From Aquatica leii (lineage: Eukaryota > Arthropoda > Insecta > Coleoptera > Lampyridae), in contig CM069437.1 in the NCBI GenBank assembly GCA_035610365.1, positions 32,879,507 through 32,943,506 of the forward strand: a stretch of DNA of 64,000 nucleotides. Direction: 5' to 3'. Positions within the stretch are counted from its first letter, which is position 1. Each line of letters opens with the position of its first letter. Position numbers and translations under genes: made by a program. This document shows positions 31,773 through 43,154 of this stretch, piece by piece. The notes beneath the pieces were generated by a model that was not told the origin of the DNA, did not search any database, and was given only the letters and a program-made list of their open reading frames with translations.

Positions 31773-32540
31773 CATTCTTAATTCTCATGATTTGGAACAG
31801 TAAACTGCATTTTATTTTTATACGAAATATTTTCGTAAAGCAGTGCATTATAAACCTTATTAAAGTCATTTTTTGAACAGGTTTTATATTACACTCATGT
31901 AACATCCTATTTATTGTGATTTCAAGCGATTGCACTTTAGTTTTAATTACATTTTTAGCATTTTTTCAATTTTTTTTGGCGAAATGTCATAGAAAAGCAA
32001 TTATAATAACTATTTTAATGAATAAGAACGATTATTTATAGTATTGTGGTAAAGCAGAATCTGGGCGACAGGGGAAATACGAATTTTTTGTTTCATCATA
32101 CTAGTGATGGTGCCGCTCCTGCTACTAAAGGAAGATAACGTGTGGAAATACAATGACACATTAAGTTTGATTTATTTACTTTTACGAAGATTATACCACT
32201 TTATTTATACACGGAAATACTTTGTATAAAAATAAAATTCAACAAATATCTTTTTTGACAGAAAATCATTTCACTCTTAATAAGTGTGTTAGCACTTATT
32301 CTAAACATTTATTATAAGTGCCTTTCTCGTACATTTCGACCAAAAAGAGATAGAAAAACAACTACTTAATTTAGAGCATTAGTCTTATATTCAGAATGCT
32401 ATTGATAGGTTGTCACATGAGTGTAATATAATAATATAAATTATAATGCACTCTTTAAATATGAAAGTTTTACTTAGATACGAAAACTTTTCGTATAAAA
32501 ATAAAATGCAGTTTACGGTTCCAAATCATTTAAATAAGAA
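31773..32540. mobile_element. Second MITE inserted at the centre of the palindromic MITE
   Basis: Inverted ends of about 150 bp: ATTCTTA...ATGATTTGGAAC and GTTCCAAATCAT...TAAGAA, continuing with AAACTGCATTTTATTTTTAT and ATTACACTCATGT on both sides. It sits between TA dinucleotides at the palindrome centre. 768 bp, no coding capacity. Confidence 0.75.
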
Positions 32541-32739
32541 TAGGGTGAGTTGGGGCAAGTGCACACCGAAAAAGTATAAATTTGATTTCAATTATGCCTA
32601 GCATGCAGAGGTTATGATTTTTTTGCTAATATTTTACAAATGTACTAAGTCATATGTTGTCTTTGTGGTATACAAAAATAAAGTCGTTACGTTTTGTACT
32701 AAGAGAGTGGTGAAATATTTTTTAAAAAGATATCCGGGT

Positions 32740-32830
32740 GGCGCATTTGCCCCACCACCACGGGGAAAATGCACCACCCCTCCGTATTTCTGTATACGAT
32801 GTTATTCAAACAAATTGAGGCAAGTGCACC
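32740..32830. repeat. Subterminal motif cluster of the pogo element (second cluster 34974-35040)
   Basis: Variants of GGYGCAYTTNCCCC occur at 32740-32753, 32763-32774 and 32817-32830 (some inverted), and at 34974-34987, 34997-35010, 35025-35040 and about 35353-35380. The motif overlaps the terminal inverted repeat sequence itself. These are plausible transposase binding sites (inference). Confidence 0.6.
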
Positions 32831-33184
32831 AAAAGTTTATTATTTAAAGGTTTACATATAAATTTGTTAAATAAATCAGTCGTTATTCTCATACCATAAA
32901 GATAAAAACAAAATATGTAGCATACATTATCAAAAGCAAAAACAATTCAAAATATGACTTATGATATATTTAAAGTAGAAAAATCTACATTAAAGATTAG
33001 AAACAGATTCCGTCTGTCTATAGCCGGTTTTTTTAGTTTAAAAATAATGTCACTATGCATTACAGATGATATATCTTTAGTCAGGGGCCATTAGTTTTGT
33101 TAACACATCTCAGGAAGTTAATTTCAAATTCGGATTCATCTGGCAGGATGGTTTGAACTTGTCCTACAAAATGGCGAATATTTT

Positions 33185-34933
33185 TTATTGTAGGAAATTC
33201 ACGACTACATAGTCTTCTTCCATTATAGTATCAGGAGCCAGGAATGGCTCATCCACTTCATCTTCGATGTCAAAATTTTCACTACTGTCACTATCATGCA
33301 ATGAAAAGTCTGAAGAGTCACTAGAAGAATCGTCAACCATGCTTGGCTTGATCAAAGTTTTGCTTTTTGTGGTTTCACTTGTGATAACATCAGGAGGAAT
33401 AACATCTAATGAAGTCAATATCTGTGCTTCTGAACCTACTTTTCTTTTTTTGATTGCAGTTCGTGGTGTGGCTGGCTTTACAGTTTGTAGTAGCAGTTGT
33501 TGAAATGACGTTTCTGTGTTGATATGCATACCAGATGTGCTGGGCAATGACTCGAAATTTCGTTGATGTGCTATTTCAGGTACGGTTACAATGGATGAAT
33601 TTGTTTCATTTGTTGTATCAGAATGATGTGTTTGGTCATCTCCAATTTGTAGTGTGTTAGGCGATTCTTCTCTATTTTCGATTACATTAGCTTTGTGTGC
33701 CCTATAACGTTCCAAATCACTAGGGTTAAAAATGTCTGTCCTTATAATATTCCTATTGACTTTGCTTTCGTTTTCCACATCTTCATCATAAATACCAGTA
33801 GCTTTAAATCCGGTAATAATATTCGACTTTGTTAAAGCACTCCACGCTTGGCCTAGTAATACTGAAAAATTTAATTTGTTAGGCTGCCTGCCAATGTTAT
33901 TTTTCTGCCATTTAGTTAAAACAATGTCCCACTTTTGTTTAAGTTCTCTAAAACATGAAACATCTAAAGGTTGCAATAAATGGGTTAAATGAGCTGGCAA
34001 TTTCAGTATAATCACTGAATTTTCTTCAGCTGACTTAATAAGATCTGGAGCAACATGACTGCCATGGCCATCAAAAATTAATAATACTGGCCTCTCAGGG
34101 CCTATGCCCTTAAGAAAGGGGCCCTCAAACCAGTTTTTAAAGAGTTGGGTGTTCATCCATCCTCTCTCTGTAGCTACATAACATGTTCCAGGATAACCCT
34201 CTTTTTTAGGGATCCATGCATCCCAAAGGTTTTTACCCTTAAAAACCACCAGTGGTGGGAGTTTATCCCCTGTAGCATTTATGCAGGCCAACACGGTTGT
34301 ATTTTCACGTCCTGTTCCTGCGGTATACCTATGACATGAGTTTCCAATGCCAGAAAGCACTTTAGTCTTCTTCGGGTCATGACAGAAACTGCTTTCATCG
34401 CAATTCCATATTAACTGGGGCTTTCCAACCAATTTATACTTAATTATCGTTTGTTCCAATAAATCATAAACCATAAAAGGGTTTGTTTGGTTTTTTCTTA
34501 CATTTTCTAGGGCTTCTGGTTTTCTTAACGATAATTTATTTCTTTTTTTAAATGCTAGCCACCAATCTTCTCCGGGTTTATTGTTCTTAAAAGGCGTTGG
34601 TATCTTATTTCTAGTGGCATACTCTTGTACCATATCAAGAAGTTCTTGTCGTGTCAAACCAAAACCATTTCTGCTCATAATTCTTACCCCTTCAGCCAAT
34701 TCTCTTTCATGTTGAAGTGACAAAGCAGTTGATCTGCCGCCGCCTCCTGAAATAGGCGCTTTTGTTCCTCGGCGCCCATTTAAATGATCACGGAGCGTTT
34801 CTCGAGGTATCTGGTATTGGAGAGCAGCACCTTTTATAGTTATATTTCCCACGCGAATACTTTGTAATGCTAATTCTAGTGTTTCTTGTGTGTAACTGCG
34901 CCTTGTCGTCTTTCTTTTATATGTTCGCACCAT
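33185..34933 (-). CDS. pogo-family transposase, 582 aa, intact
   Basis: A single open frame from ATG 34933 to TAA 33185-33187. Residues about 14-50 form a Psq-type helix-turn-helix (ETLELALQSIRVGNITIKGA). Residues about 70-140 match a CENP-B-like DNA-binding segment ending WWLAFKKRNKLSLRKPE. The DDE nuclease core shows D179 (WNCDESSF), D288 (LLIFDGHGSH) and D324 (LLQPLDVSCF), with 35 residues between the last two, i.e. a DD35D catalytic set. The C-terminal 170 residues are Ser/Thr/Asp/Glu-rich with a basic KKRK patch near 495 and no domestication hallmark. The enzyme would excise and insert the element at TA. No stop or frameshift is present, so recent or current activity is plausible. Confidence 0.95.
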   Translation of the reverse strand: MVRTYKRKTTRRSYTQETLELALQSIRVGNITIKGAALQYQIPRETLRDHLNGRRGTKAPISGGGGRSTALSLQHERELAEGVRIMSRNGFGLTRQELLDMVQEYATRNKIPTPFKNNKPGEDWWLAFKKRNKLSLRKPEALENVRKNQTNPFMVYDLLEQTIIKYKLVGKPQLIWNCDESSFCHDPKKTKVLSGIGNSCHRYTAGTGRENTTVLACINATGDKLPPLVVFKGKNLWDAWIPKKEGYPGTCYVATERGWMNTQLFKNWFEGPFLKGIGPERPVLLIFDGHGSHVAPDLIKSAEENSVIILKLPAHLTHLLQPLDVSCFRELKQKWDIVLTKWQKNNIGRQPNKLNFSVLLGQAWSALTKSNIITGFKATGIYDEDVENESKVNRNIIRTDIFNPSDLERYRAHKANVIENREESPNTLQIGDDQTHHSDTTNETNSSIVTVPEIAHQRNFESLPSTSGMHINTETSFQQLLLQTVKPATPRTAIKKRKVGSEAQILTSLDVIPPDVITSETTKSKTLIKPSMVDDSSSDSSDFSLHDSDSSENFDIEDEVDEPFLAPDTIMEEDYVVVNFLQ

Positions 34934-35799
34934 TTTTACTCCCTATAAACAAAAATATCACTTCAAAAATACTGGTGCACTTTCCCCATATATAATGGCG
35001 CATTTACCCCAAATCAAATTTTAAGGGGGCAAGTGCGCGACCCTTGTTTACTGCTAATACAATCGGTTGTGTGAGTTTAGCCACATATTTAAACTTAACC
35101 TTTAAATTTAACTTCTTGATGCCGTGAGTTATTTGTTGACATAAATAATGTTAGTAACATAAATGAGAACCCTCAAGGTTGAATTTAATACAACAAGTAA
35201 ACAATAACACTTACGTTTGACTGTAAATAATGAATAAACAAACCACAATATGAGCTACCAAGATAACTTATAATTTGAAGTAATATGGTAACATTACAAT
35301 ACCAATTGCAGAAAATTAAATTTATTAAACCAGTTTCCCCTATTCCCCAGAGGTGCAGTTACCCCAAAACCGCACTTGCCCCAACTCACCTTATATTGAT
35401 TTTTTAGTTTTTGCTTTTAAACAATTTGACCTTCTGGTATTGTAAATGTTTATTATTTGTTTAATTTGAATAGCGTCGCGAACGCCACGAATGATGCCGA
35501 TTGCATTCGCTAACAAGCCTAGTTTCATTTGAACCAACCAAGGGTGTCCCATTTTTTGTTTAGTTGAGTGTACATGTATGTATGTACACTGCAAGTACTT
35601 ATATAATAATAATAAAATGTACTTAAGCAAAACGTAAGTACGTACAGCGTACATTAACGTATCTACAATGTACGTGCACATTACGTACAGAGACGAAGTG
35701 TGCTGTGTGGGCTAGTATTTTTATTTGATTCTAGAGGGGAGTCGTCTAATGGCCCTGAACTGCGGTTTCATTGGTTCTTTTGTGCACCTCTGATTTATT

Positions 35800-38700
35800 A
35801 CTCCCTCAGTAATTGTTTCGTCAATGAAATTCAGAATCTTATCCTAAGGGGCTTTTTTTCAACTCATCGGTTAGTTTTGATTTGCCGAGAATCGTTTTGC
35901 GTTGCGTTTGGTACACTTTGCATTCACACAGCAGATGCTGCTGATTCTCGTCTTCCAAGCATCCGTGGCAAAGCTTTGCAGTTCCATTATATGCATGTGT
36001 TTGTTAAAGTCACAGTTCCCTGTTTTTAGTCTTATGAATTTCCTTAACTTTTATCGAATCATGGTTGATATATCATTTTGAGTGTTTGGTTGTGACTCTG
36101 TAAGGAAGTGTTGCGAGTGCCTTATCTCTGAAGAGTTTTTCTGTAGTTTTTTATGCTTCGCTGCTAGTTTGCTGCAAATTATTTCTTTTCGGGTTTTGTA
36201 GGCGATTCCGTAAACGGGTTCAGGTCCGATTTTTTTAGCACTTTCGCCATGACGTTTCTCTTAACACTCTGGGTTTTTGGTATCTAGAGCTGCATTTGTT
36301 GACGAGTTGTCAATATTTCCATACTGTTTATGCATGCCACAATGAGTTTGAATGCTATTGCTGGCGATCTTAGTGCATATAGTGCTGCTTGACTTGCAGA
36401 CATAATCGATATTGGACCATTATGCTTATGATTTCGAGTCGATAATGTTTCTTACACACCAGTCAACAGCAGCAACTTCAGTTTGAAAAGCGGACGCATC
36501 TTTACCCAAGGTCAGCGAAAATTGCTTCTCATGGTGCCTGCTTCCATATATTCCTGCACCGGTACTGTTGCGATTTTTGCTGCTTGTCTTGTTTCCATCA
36601 TTACAACGAGGTGTAATGGTGGAAGTAAAAGTAATGCTTCCAGGACTGCTGTGCGCGTAGTTCTAATTGCTCCAGTTATCAGTAGGCACGCCATTCTCTG
36701 TACTTTGCCTAGCTTGGAAGCTGTGCGCACCGTATGCGATAATGAGTCTTGTCACCACAGTATATAACAATTTGGTCATTGTGAGTTTCATCCGTTTGGT
36801 TGTATTAAGAACCCTAACGCCTTTGTTGTGACTTTTTCTAGGTGAGCGTTGAAAGTTAGTCTGGTATCACTTCGTACATCGTAGGTAGTTATATGTCATA
36901 CGTTTTCCGTTCTTTGGTAAACGGAACGATTGTTGTCTTAGTTGGGTTTACTGATAGTCATTTTTTTGCACTATTTTTCGACGGAATGCCACAACTTCCC
37001 GTTTGTGATAATGGTGAGATCGTCGGCGTATCGTAAAGTGCAAACACCTCCGTCTTCTAGTTCTTGTAGTAGGCCATCCATGACGAGGCACCAAAGTAGA
37101 AGTGACAACACCCTGCTTTGTGGGCACCACTTTTACCCCTACAGTGCTACCGTACAAAGTAGCTGTTACTGTCCGATTTCTGAGCTTTGAGTTCGCCCAG
37201 TTGTGCACTAGAGCTGTGATGTCTTTTTTTTTGCAGCAAATCACTTTAGAAGCATGATTAGATAAATTACTTCAGTTTCTGGAAACTGAAAGGCGTTAAA
37301 AGTATTGATTCCGCATTCTAAGTTTTCAGGATTCATTATTTTTCTCTCTAATTCCCAGTTCTTTTAAGGTGTCCGTTTGTTTGGTAACTCTAGGTCTTAG
37401 TGCTTAGGAACTTCAGTTAACGATGAACCCGGGAAGTGTTTTTGCAATAGTTCTTGCAGAGTACTTTCAGCCGAGTCCGTAAACTTTCCGCTTTCGGTCA
37501 GCATAGAACCGATATTTCCAGTGCGGTTCTTGCTCAGAACTTTTTGGAGGTGAGAACTTGTAGGTTCATTTTCTACGTCCTTACAGTACCTTCTCCATAG
37601 AATCTCTCTTCACCTTTTTAATGGCATTGTTGTATGTTGTGAGGCTGGTTCTGTATTCATTCCAGTGTCCGTTTTTTGTTGGCTGTGTTAAATAGTGTTC
37701 TAGTTCTAGTGTTCTTGTGGGGGTACGTTTGATAGTTTTTCGGCAGCTTGCTTCAAATGCGGATTTGAATGAATTAAGAAGTCATTAATTCTAGCAGACA
37801 GGGCCGGCTAAAGTTTCGTTAAATAACTGTTTTGAGTTTCTGTACTCCATTACGAGTTTCTCATCTAATTCAATACTAAATCAAATGTATCTATGATCAG
37901 ATAAAAAGGGTTTATCTGATACATTTTTATCATTTTGCACGCTTTTGGACTAGCAAGCGTAAGGTCAATAACTTCACTGCGCGACAATGTTATAAACGTA
38001 GGCGCATCTCCGTTATTTATTATGTCTCAATTCAATTTTAGAATAAATTCTAGAAGTTTTTCACCTCTTGGATTTATGTTGGCATTGGCATCGCATTCAA
38101 GAATCAGCGGTTTGTTGGCCTCACTGTTAATCAGCCGTTGGATTTTGTCTGGTCGCAGGCAAGGTAACCAGATCCGATAATGAACTCTCTCCTAATATCT
38201 TCCTCTACTACAGATATTTTAGTTGCCACTAGGTTTCTAGAACATAAATCCCACAATGGCATTAAGTTTAGTGCATTCTTTACAATAATGCATGTACGAT
38301 GGTTGTGTACGAGTTGGACTCCAAGCAGTTATCTATCTGGGCAGTTCAATTCATTTATTGTTTCCTTGTGGATACATGACTCCTGAACAAGAGCAATATA
38401 AAATATCGTGTGTCGCGATATAATCATTGAGGGATGCTGAGGCTGCCTTGCAGTGATGTATGTTTAACTGAACGACTTTGAACATTACATCTGCCGTCAG
38501 GACTTCTTGTTTATAAACAGGACGTATTGGGTTTCTTTTGGATCGGGTTTAGTGTGAATCACCAGCCCCGTTTTGGTACTAATGTTGTTCTGTACCGATA
38601 TTGTTTTTAGTAGGGTGGCTGGCTCCAGTACTGTTCCAGGGACCCAGGAAGGTGTTTTAGATAAATAATTTTAAGTTTCTTATCCTATCCCAGTGTTTTC

Positions 38701-39010
38701 TTTTTGTTTGACGTGCCGACTAGCCACTCTCTGATTGCCATCCATCCGAGTATCGAAGTTTTTATGATTTTCGATGCTTCAGGACTGATCGTGTTTTCAG
38801 GGAATCGTTTTGGTATGATTGTTGCAAAAGCAATTCCTGTCAGAGTATCCTTGAATGTCTTTTTTAAGGTTCTTTGATCTCTCGACTTTGCTTTACTAGT
38901 TTTGTGACGTCGGTGTGCTACTGCTGTAAAGGTTACGGTTTTGGGCCCCTGTTCTTCTGGCAGTTGGTACAATTGCGTGCGCTGTTTGCTGTCGCTGTTT
39001 TTTTCCATTT
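35800..39010 (-). pseudogene. R1-like non-LTR retrotransposon, decayed
   Basis: Read from 39010 downward: a basic ORF1-end-like frame (38685-39008), endonuclease pieces (HHCKAASASLNDYIAT, SDKPSLSDHRYI), a linker (KRTPTRT...EYRTSLTTYNNAIKKVKRDS), and the RT box LRYADDLTIITNG at about 37010-37050. The RT thumb follows with KVQRMACLLITGAIRTT and LLLPPLHLVVMMETRQAA (36512-36730). RNase H-like pieces and a Cys/His 3' region with TGNCDFNKHMH close it. Frames shift repeatedly and stops are common. It matches in sequence the + strand relic at 56250-57310 (shared KRTPxR and YADDLTI blocks), so both belong to one local family. Confidence 0.75.
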
Positions 39011-41722
39011 CTTTTCTCTCTTAACTCTCTAGCTTGTCTTAATACATCCTCAGTCAACGATTTTAGATTTTCCTTTTCTTTCGTAAGTCATGAAAAAAAT
39101 ATAATAGGTAATTGGTTATTCTTAAGCACAACAACTGACAAGTCTTCAGAATTATTATCAAAAAGATAACAATCCGCATAAAAGAGGCAAATATCCGTAG
39201 CGTATCTTTACCTTATCAGACATGCGGACGTTTACCACAAAATTTTTAGTTTTAGCAAGATAAGCCTGTTAAACTATAATGTTAAGTGAATTTTTGTTTT
39301 GTGAAAAATGTCAAAGAGTCGATAGTTTTATCAGAGAGATAAAATTTTCAACAAATGCTCTAGAAACACGTAATTTTAACTTTTATATCTGAAAATATTA
39401 GGTTAGACTAACAAAATTTAGTACTTACCTCATAATTGTCAACATATTTGATTTTGATTCTGTTACGGTAAGAACCTAAGTCTCCAGCAAGCTGCAATCA
39501 CTTACCAGTGATTAAATCACTTCAAAGAAAGTAGCGGTAGCTCACAACGTCGGAGAGTGAGGCGTAAATGTATAACTGATAAGATTCATCTTGATCTTTG
39601 ATGTGCCGATTATGATGAAATTAAAAAAGCGCCAAAACTGGAGAAATATACACTACAGATACCCATTTACGTCTGACAACGTTTAAGGTAAATAAATAGA
39701 CTAACACAAGTCTAACAACGAGTATATTTATTTCAATTATAGCATAAGGGAATTAAAAACACAAATAGAATAAATATTATTTAACAACTAAAAGTTTGCC
39801 TACAATATCGTAATTCTATTAATCATACAGAATCATTAAATTGGACAACAACTCGTATACATATACAGCAAATATAAATGACTTAAAGTTACATTCAATA
39901 AATTAACGTTGGTAAAGACAGCAAAAAAAAGAATAGCAATTAGTGTGATTGCACAATATTAAAACTACAAAAAAGTGGCGGACGTTAGTCGTGATAACAA
40001 ACGTAATATGTCAGGCCGTGTCTATATACAACCGACCTCAAAATAAATAATTAAATATAAGAAATAGGGTACTTACTCAGCGTTTTAAATATGCGATTAG
40101 CTAATGGCATATCTGACACATTCTCTAAAGTTTCTGCAAATAAGTTGCTAAGTTTTATACGACTGAATACAATCAAAGTGCGCTAAGCTTCCCGAAGTAA
40201 ATTTAAACGGCGGGGTCAGTTTTCCCATGTAACGCAGATTAACAGAATATGCATGCGGCATGGTTTTTATCTTTCGTGCATGCCTGGTTAGTTCGTCATA
40301 AAAATTTTCCAAAGTAGAAGAATATGTGCGGTTAACAAAAGTTGTTATGATCACAAAGGGAAAATTAAATTGCGTTGTAAAATAAAAATGTATCCTTACC
40401 CCAGCAAATTTATCACAACTAACACATCCATAATTTATTTACTCACTACCAGCGTAGATGATTTAAGATATTTAAAATGTAGAAACCTCTGGGCATGGCG
40501 TTAACGCACGTGTTGCTTGCTTAACGTTCAAAGCGGAAATATATTCATCAGTGATTCCCAGAGCGTAAATGACATTTATCACTGTGCGAAACTCCTATAA
40601 CACGAAAATCACACCAAAATGTTTTTAATAACTATAACCACACAAATCAATATTAAATCGGTATTGTTAGGATTAAATTATTTATTATTTATGAACTTTT
40701 ATTTTGACATTTTTTGCTTGTATTGATGCGTTATTGATTTATTTATATTTTTAACCAATATACAGTTATTTGTTTTTTTAAGATCAGATTTTGTTATCAT
40801 TTGGTTATTGTTATCAAAAACTCCAAGTCAAATTGTGATTCTATTAAGCGGCGAGATCTGTATTTTAAACCTTTTCTTACGTTTTTAAAAGAAATATTCA
40901 TTAAAAAGTTGGTTCTATTGAGTCGATTATATTTTATTTCTATAAACACATTAACATTGTATAATTTTTTAAATATAAATAACAAAAATCTAAGTAGATG
41001 TTTATATTATAATCAAAAGCTCGACAAAAAATAAAACTGTAAAAAACAAATATTTCATACATGAATGTTTATTATTTTATGTTTTAGCTGCCATTTATAG
41101 GTATTAGGTGTAGTTAATTTATTTAAAGGCATATAAACATAATTTTATAATTAGAACCCTAAGAACGAAAAAAAAAACATGCAACGCTTAGTAGTTCTAT
41201 ATAAATGACGCGGGCATTTGATTCAAGAGTTTTACGATTCGTAAATAAGTTAAAGTGTGGTGTATTTTAAAATAGTTTACGATATTAAACTTTTATAGAC
41301 GTTCTAGTAACTAAACGACAACTTTTTTTAATTTATTTATAACATCAGTTCTATTTTGAAACTGAACGTTGACGTACCGCACCCACTATTTAGATTAATC
41401 GAATTGCAAACACTGTTAGATAAATAAATTCGGGTGCGTAATTTTTCAGTCAAAAATAAAAGATTATTAATTATTAAGTTGGTATAATTTTAAACTAATT
41501 GACTTATAGTGACTAGTCAAAAATTATTTTTATATCAAAAAAAAGCACAAAGGTCATAGTATTTATGATAGAAAAAAATAAATCTAAATAAAAAATATTT
41601 TTTTAATAATGTATGTTTCATTTAATTGTCTATGATGTACGTGCTTTTAAACAGATTTATTGATTACGTTTAGTGAATAAAATCTCCACAATAAAAACAC
41701 ACAAAACGACAATGTTTAATGA
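39011..41722. other. AT-rich intergenic region
   Basis: No assigned gene or element. One - strand open segment at 40487-40594 has exon-like AG/GT borders, and another open frame lies at 40148-40354 (-). Neither resembles a family I know. The rest is featureless AT-rich DNA. Confidence 0.4.
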
Positions 41723-42037
41723 CCCAATCAGCAAGGAAACGTTTTTTTCGTGTTTAAAAAACGTTACAACGTTTTAAAATAGTTGAAATAAAAAATGTTT
41801 TTTAGAAAAATGTGTTTGTTACGTTTTAAAAATATTTTATCTATTCATTGATACTACAATATTTAAAATATATTCTAAACATATTTTCTAAAACATTTTT
41901 TTAATATTTAAATAACGTTTTTGCACTTGCAACGTAAACTTGGTCATTAAGACGTTTTTGTAATGTTTTTAAACATGTAAATATATCTTTTCAAAAAGTT
42001 AAAAAAAATATTAAAAAACCGTTTCCTTGTTGATTGG
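41723..42037. mobile_element. MITE with 18/19-bp terminal inverted repeats
   Basis: CCCAATCAGCAAGGAAACG at 41723-41741 pairs with CGTTTCCTTGTTGATTGGG at 42019-42037, with one mismatch. The 277-bp interior is AT-rich and carries several AACGTTTT-type motifs in both orientations. No clear target duplication. Superfamily unassigned. Confidence 0.65.
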
Positions 42038-42177
42038 GGAATAGGAAATTCTAATATGTTTGCGTGTTACTAAAAATGAACTCTAATTGTGTTCTGTATT
42101 CACAATTTAAAATTTGTCGAGAGGTATACCACTGAGTAAATATTGTACACCAGATTTTCATTCGGTCTCTGATTTCT

Positions 42178-42245
42178 AAAAGTTTCCAACGATTTCCAAA
42201 AATTTCCAGTGATTTCCAAAGATTTCCACTTATTTCCCATGATTT
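42178..42245. repeat. Short minisatellite of GATTTCCAAA-like units
   Basis: About six imperfect units of 11-12 bp (ATTTCCAAAGATTTCCA type). The same motif forms a longer array at 51361-51480, on the other side of Gypsy B. Confidence 0.8.
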
Positions 42246-42429
42246 ATATTCAATTGTGAGCACAATGTCTTCTTTTTCTTTCAGATATAGTTTCCTATAT
42301 AAGTAGCCAGTTACCTGCTATTCCTCCATTCTAAGTCTTCTGATGTTGACGTCCAACATTCATGCCATCATTTCTTCTTCCTTATGTTCTTTTCTCCACT
42401 GATTTATTTTTTGCACTATTAGCTAGTCT

Positions 42430-43030
42430 GTTATTTTCTATCCTGTCTACATGTTTGTTCTTTTTGTCGTATTAGTTTAGCTACATCCTGTATTTTACTC
42501 ATTTCTCTCAAGTCTTTGCTTATTATATCGTGTAATGTTTTGCCATGAATTTTCCTTATCACTTTGATCTCTACTGATCTCATCATTTGCATTGTTTTTG
42601 AAGTGTCCTCTCTGGCTGCAGCCGCGTATGTCAAGATTAGTCTTATGGCTATCTTACATATTCTTAGTTTGCTTTTGCTTCTAAGATGTTTGTTCTTTCA
42701 TATTATATCTTTTATACATCATGAAATACGGGAAACTTTCATCATTGACTTTTTAATTGTTGTTGTTGTGTTGCCTTTACTTGTTATTTCTGACCCCAAG
42801 AAACTTTATAATCTGCTCTATACTTTTCTAATCAATTTCGAGCTTACACCTCATTGGGTTATTGACTGTTACCATGCATTGTGTCTTTTTTGTGTTGATT
42901 ATCATGTTTAGTTGTTTGGTTTTCTGGTTGGATCTATTCAACAGCTCTTGTAAATTGTCCTCTGAGTTGGCGATGACTATCATGTCCGCATAGCGTATAA
43001 TATGAAAGTGTTTCCCAAACCCGCAACTCT
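42430..43030 (-). pseudogene. Non-LTR reverse transcriptase fragment
   Basis: On -, HIIRYADMIVIANSEDNLQ is the RT polymerase box (YADD changed to YADM), followed by the thumb region INTKKTQCMVT and NPMRCKLEID with QIIKFLGV. After frame breaks, AAAAREDTSKTMQMMRSVE and KVIRKIHGKTL continue (42431-42634), matching the RT C-terminal region common in insect retroelements. Truncated at both ends and interrupted. Confidence 0.7.
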
Positions 43031-43154
43031 CACAACTCTCAAATGTTCTATATCGAAAGTGTAGAATTGATCTTAAAGAAGACGAAACGTAAAATTTTAA
43101 GTACAATATAGTTGTCGGTACTTTCTTAATATAAACTATACATAAAATCAACAT

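Larger units (their letters stand above)
32543..35391 (-). mobile_element. Apparently intact pogo-family DNA transposon
   Basis: Inverted ends GGTGAGTTGGGGCAAGTGC (left) and GCACTTGCCCCAACTCACC (right) match exactly over 19 bp, flanked by TA. 2,849 bp total, with one uninterrupted transposase frame. It is inserted at the junction of the MITE 31773-32540 with the outer palindrome, so it is the youngest of three nested events. Confidence 0.94.
31581..35570. mobile_element. Palindromic (foldback) MITE, split by later insertions
   Basis: Arms 31581-31772 and 35394-35570 are inverted copies beginning CACTCAACTAAACAAAAA and both flanked by TA. They run to a shared centre (AAAAAATCAATA / TATTGATTTTTT). 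Without the inserts it would be a nearly loopless palindrome of about 370 bp. One arm has small indels. TA duplication and ends suggest Tc1/mariner-type mobilisation. Confidence 0.85.

Noticed and set aside
33267..33503. 78-codon + strand frame within the pogo transposase
   Set aside because: Shadow of the Ser/Asp-rich C-terminus of the transposase on the opposite strand.
40148..40354. 68-codon - strand frame (starts ITTFVNRTYSSTLENF)
   Set aside because: Starts with GTG, lacks a clear acceptor, and matches nothing I recognise; left as unassigned instead of called a gene.
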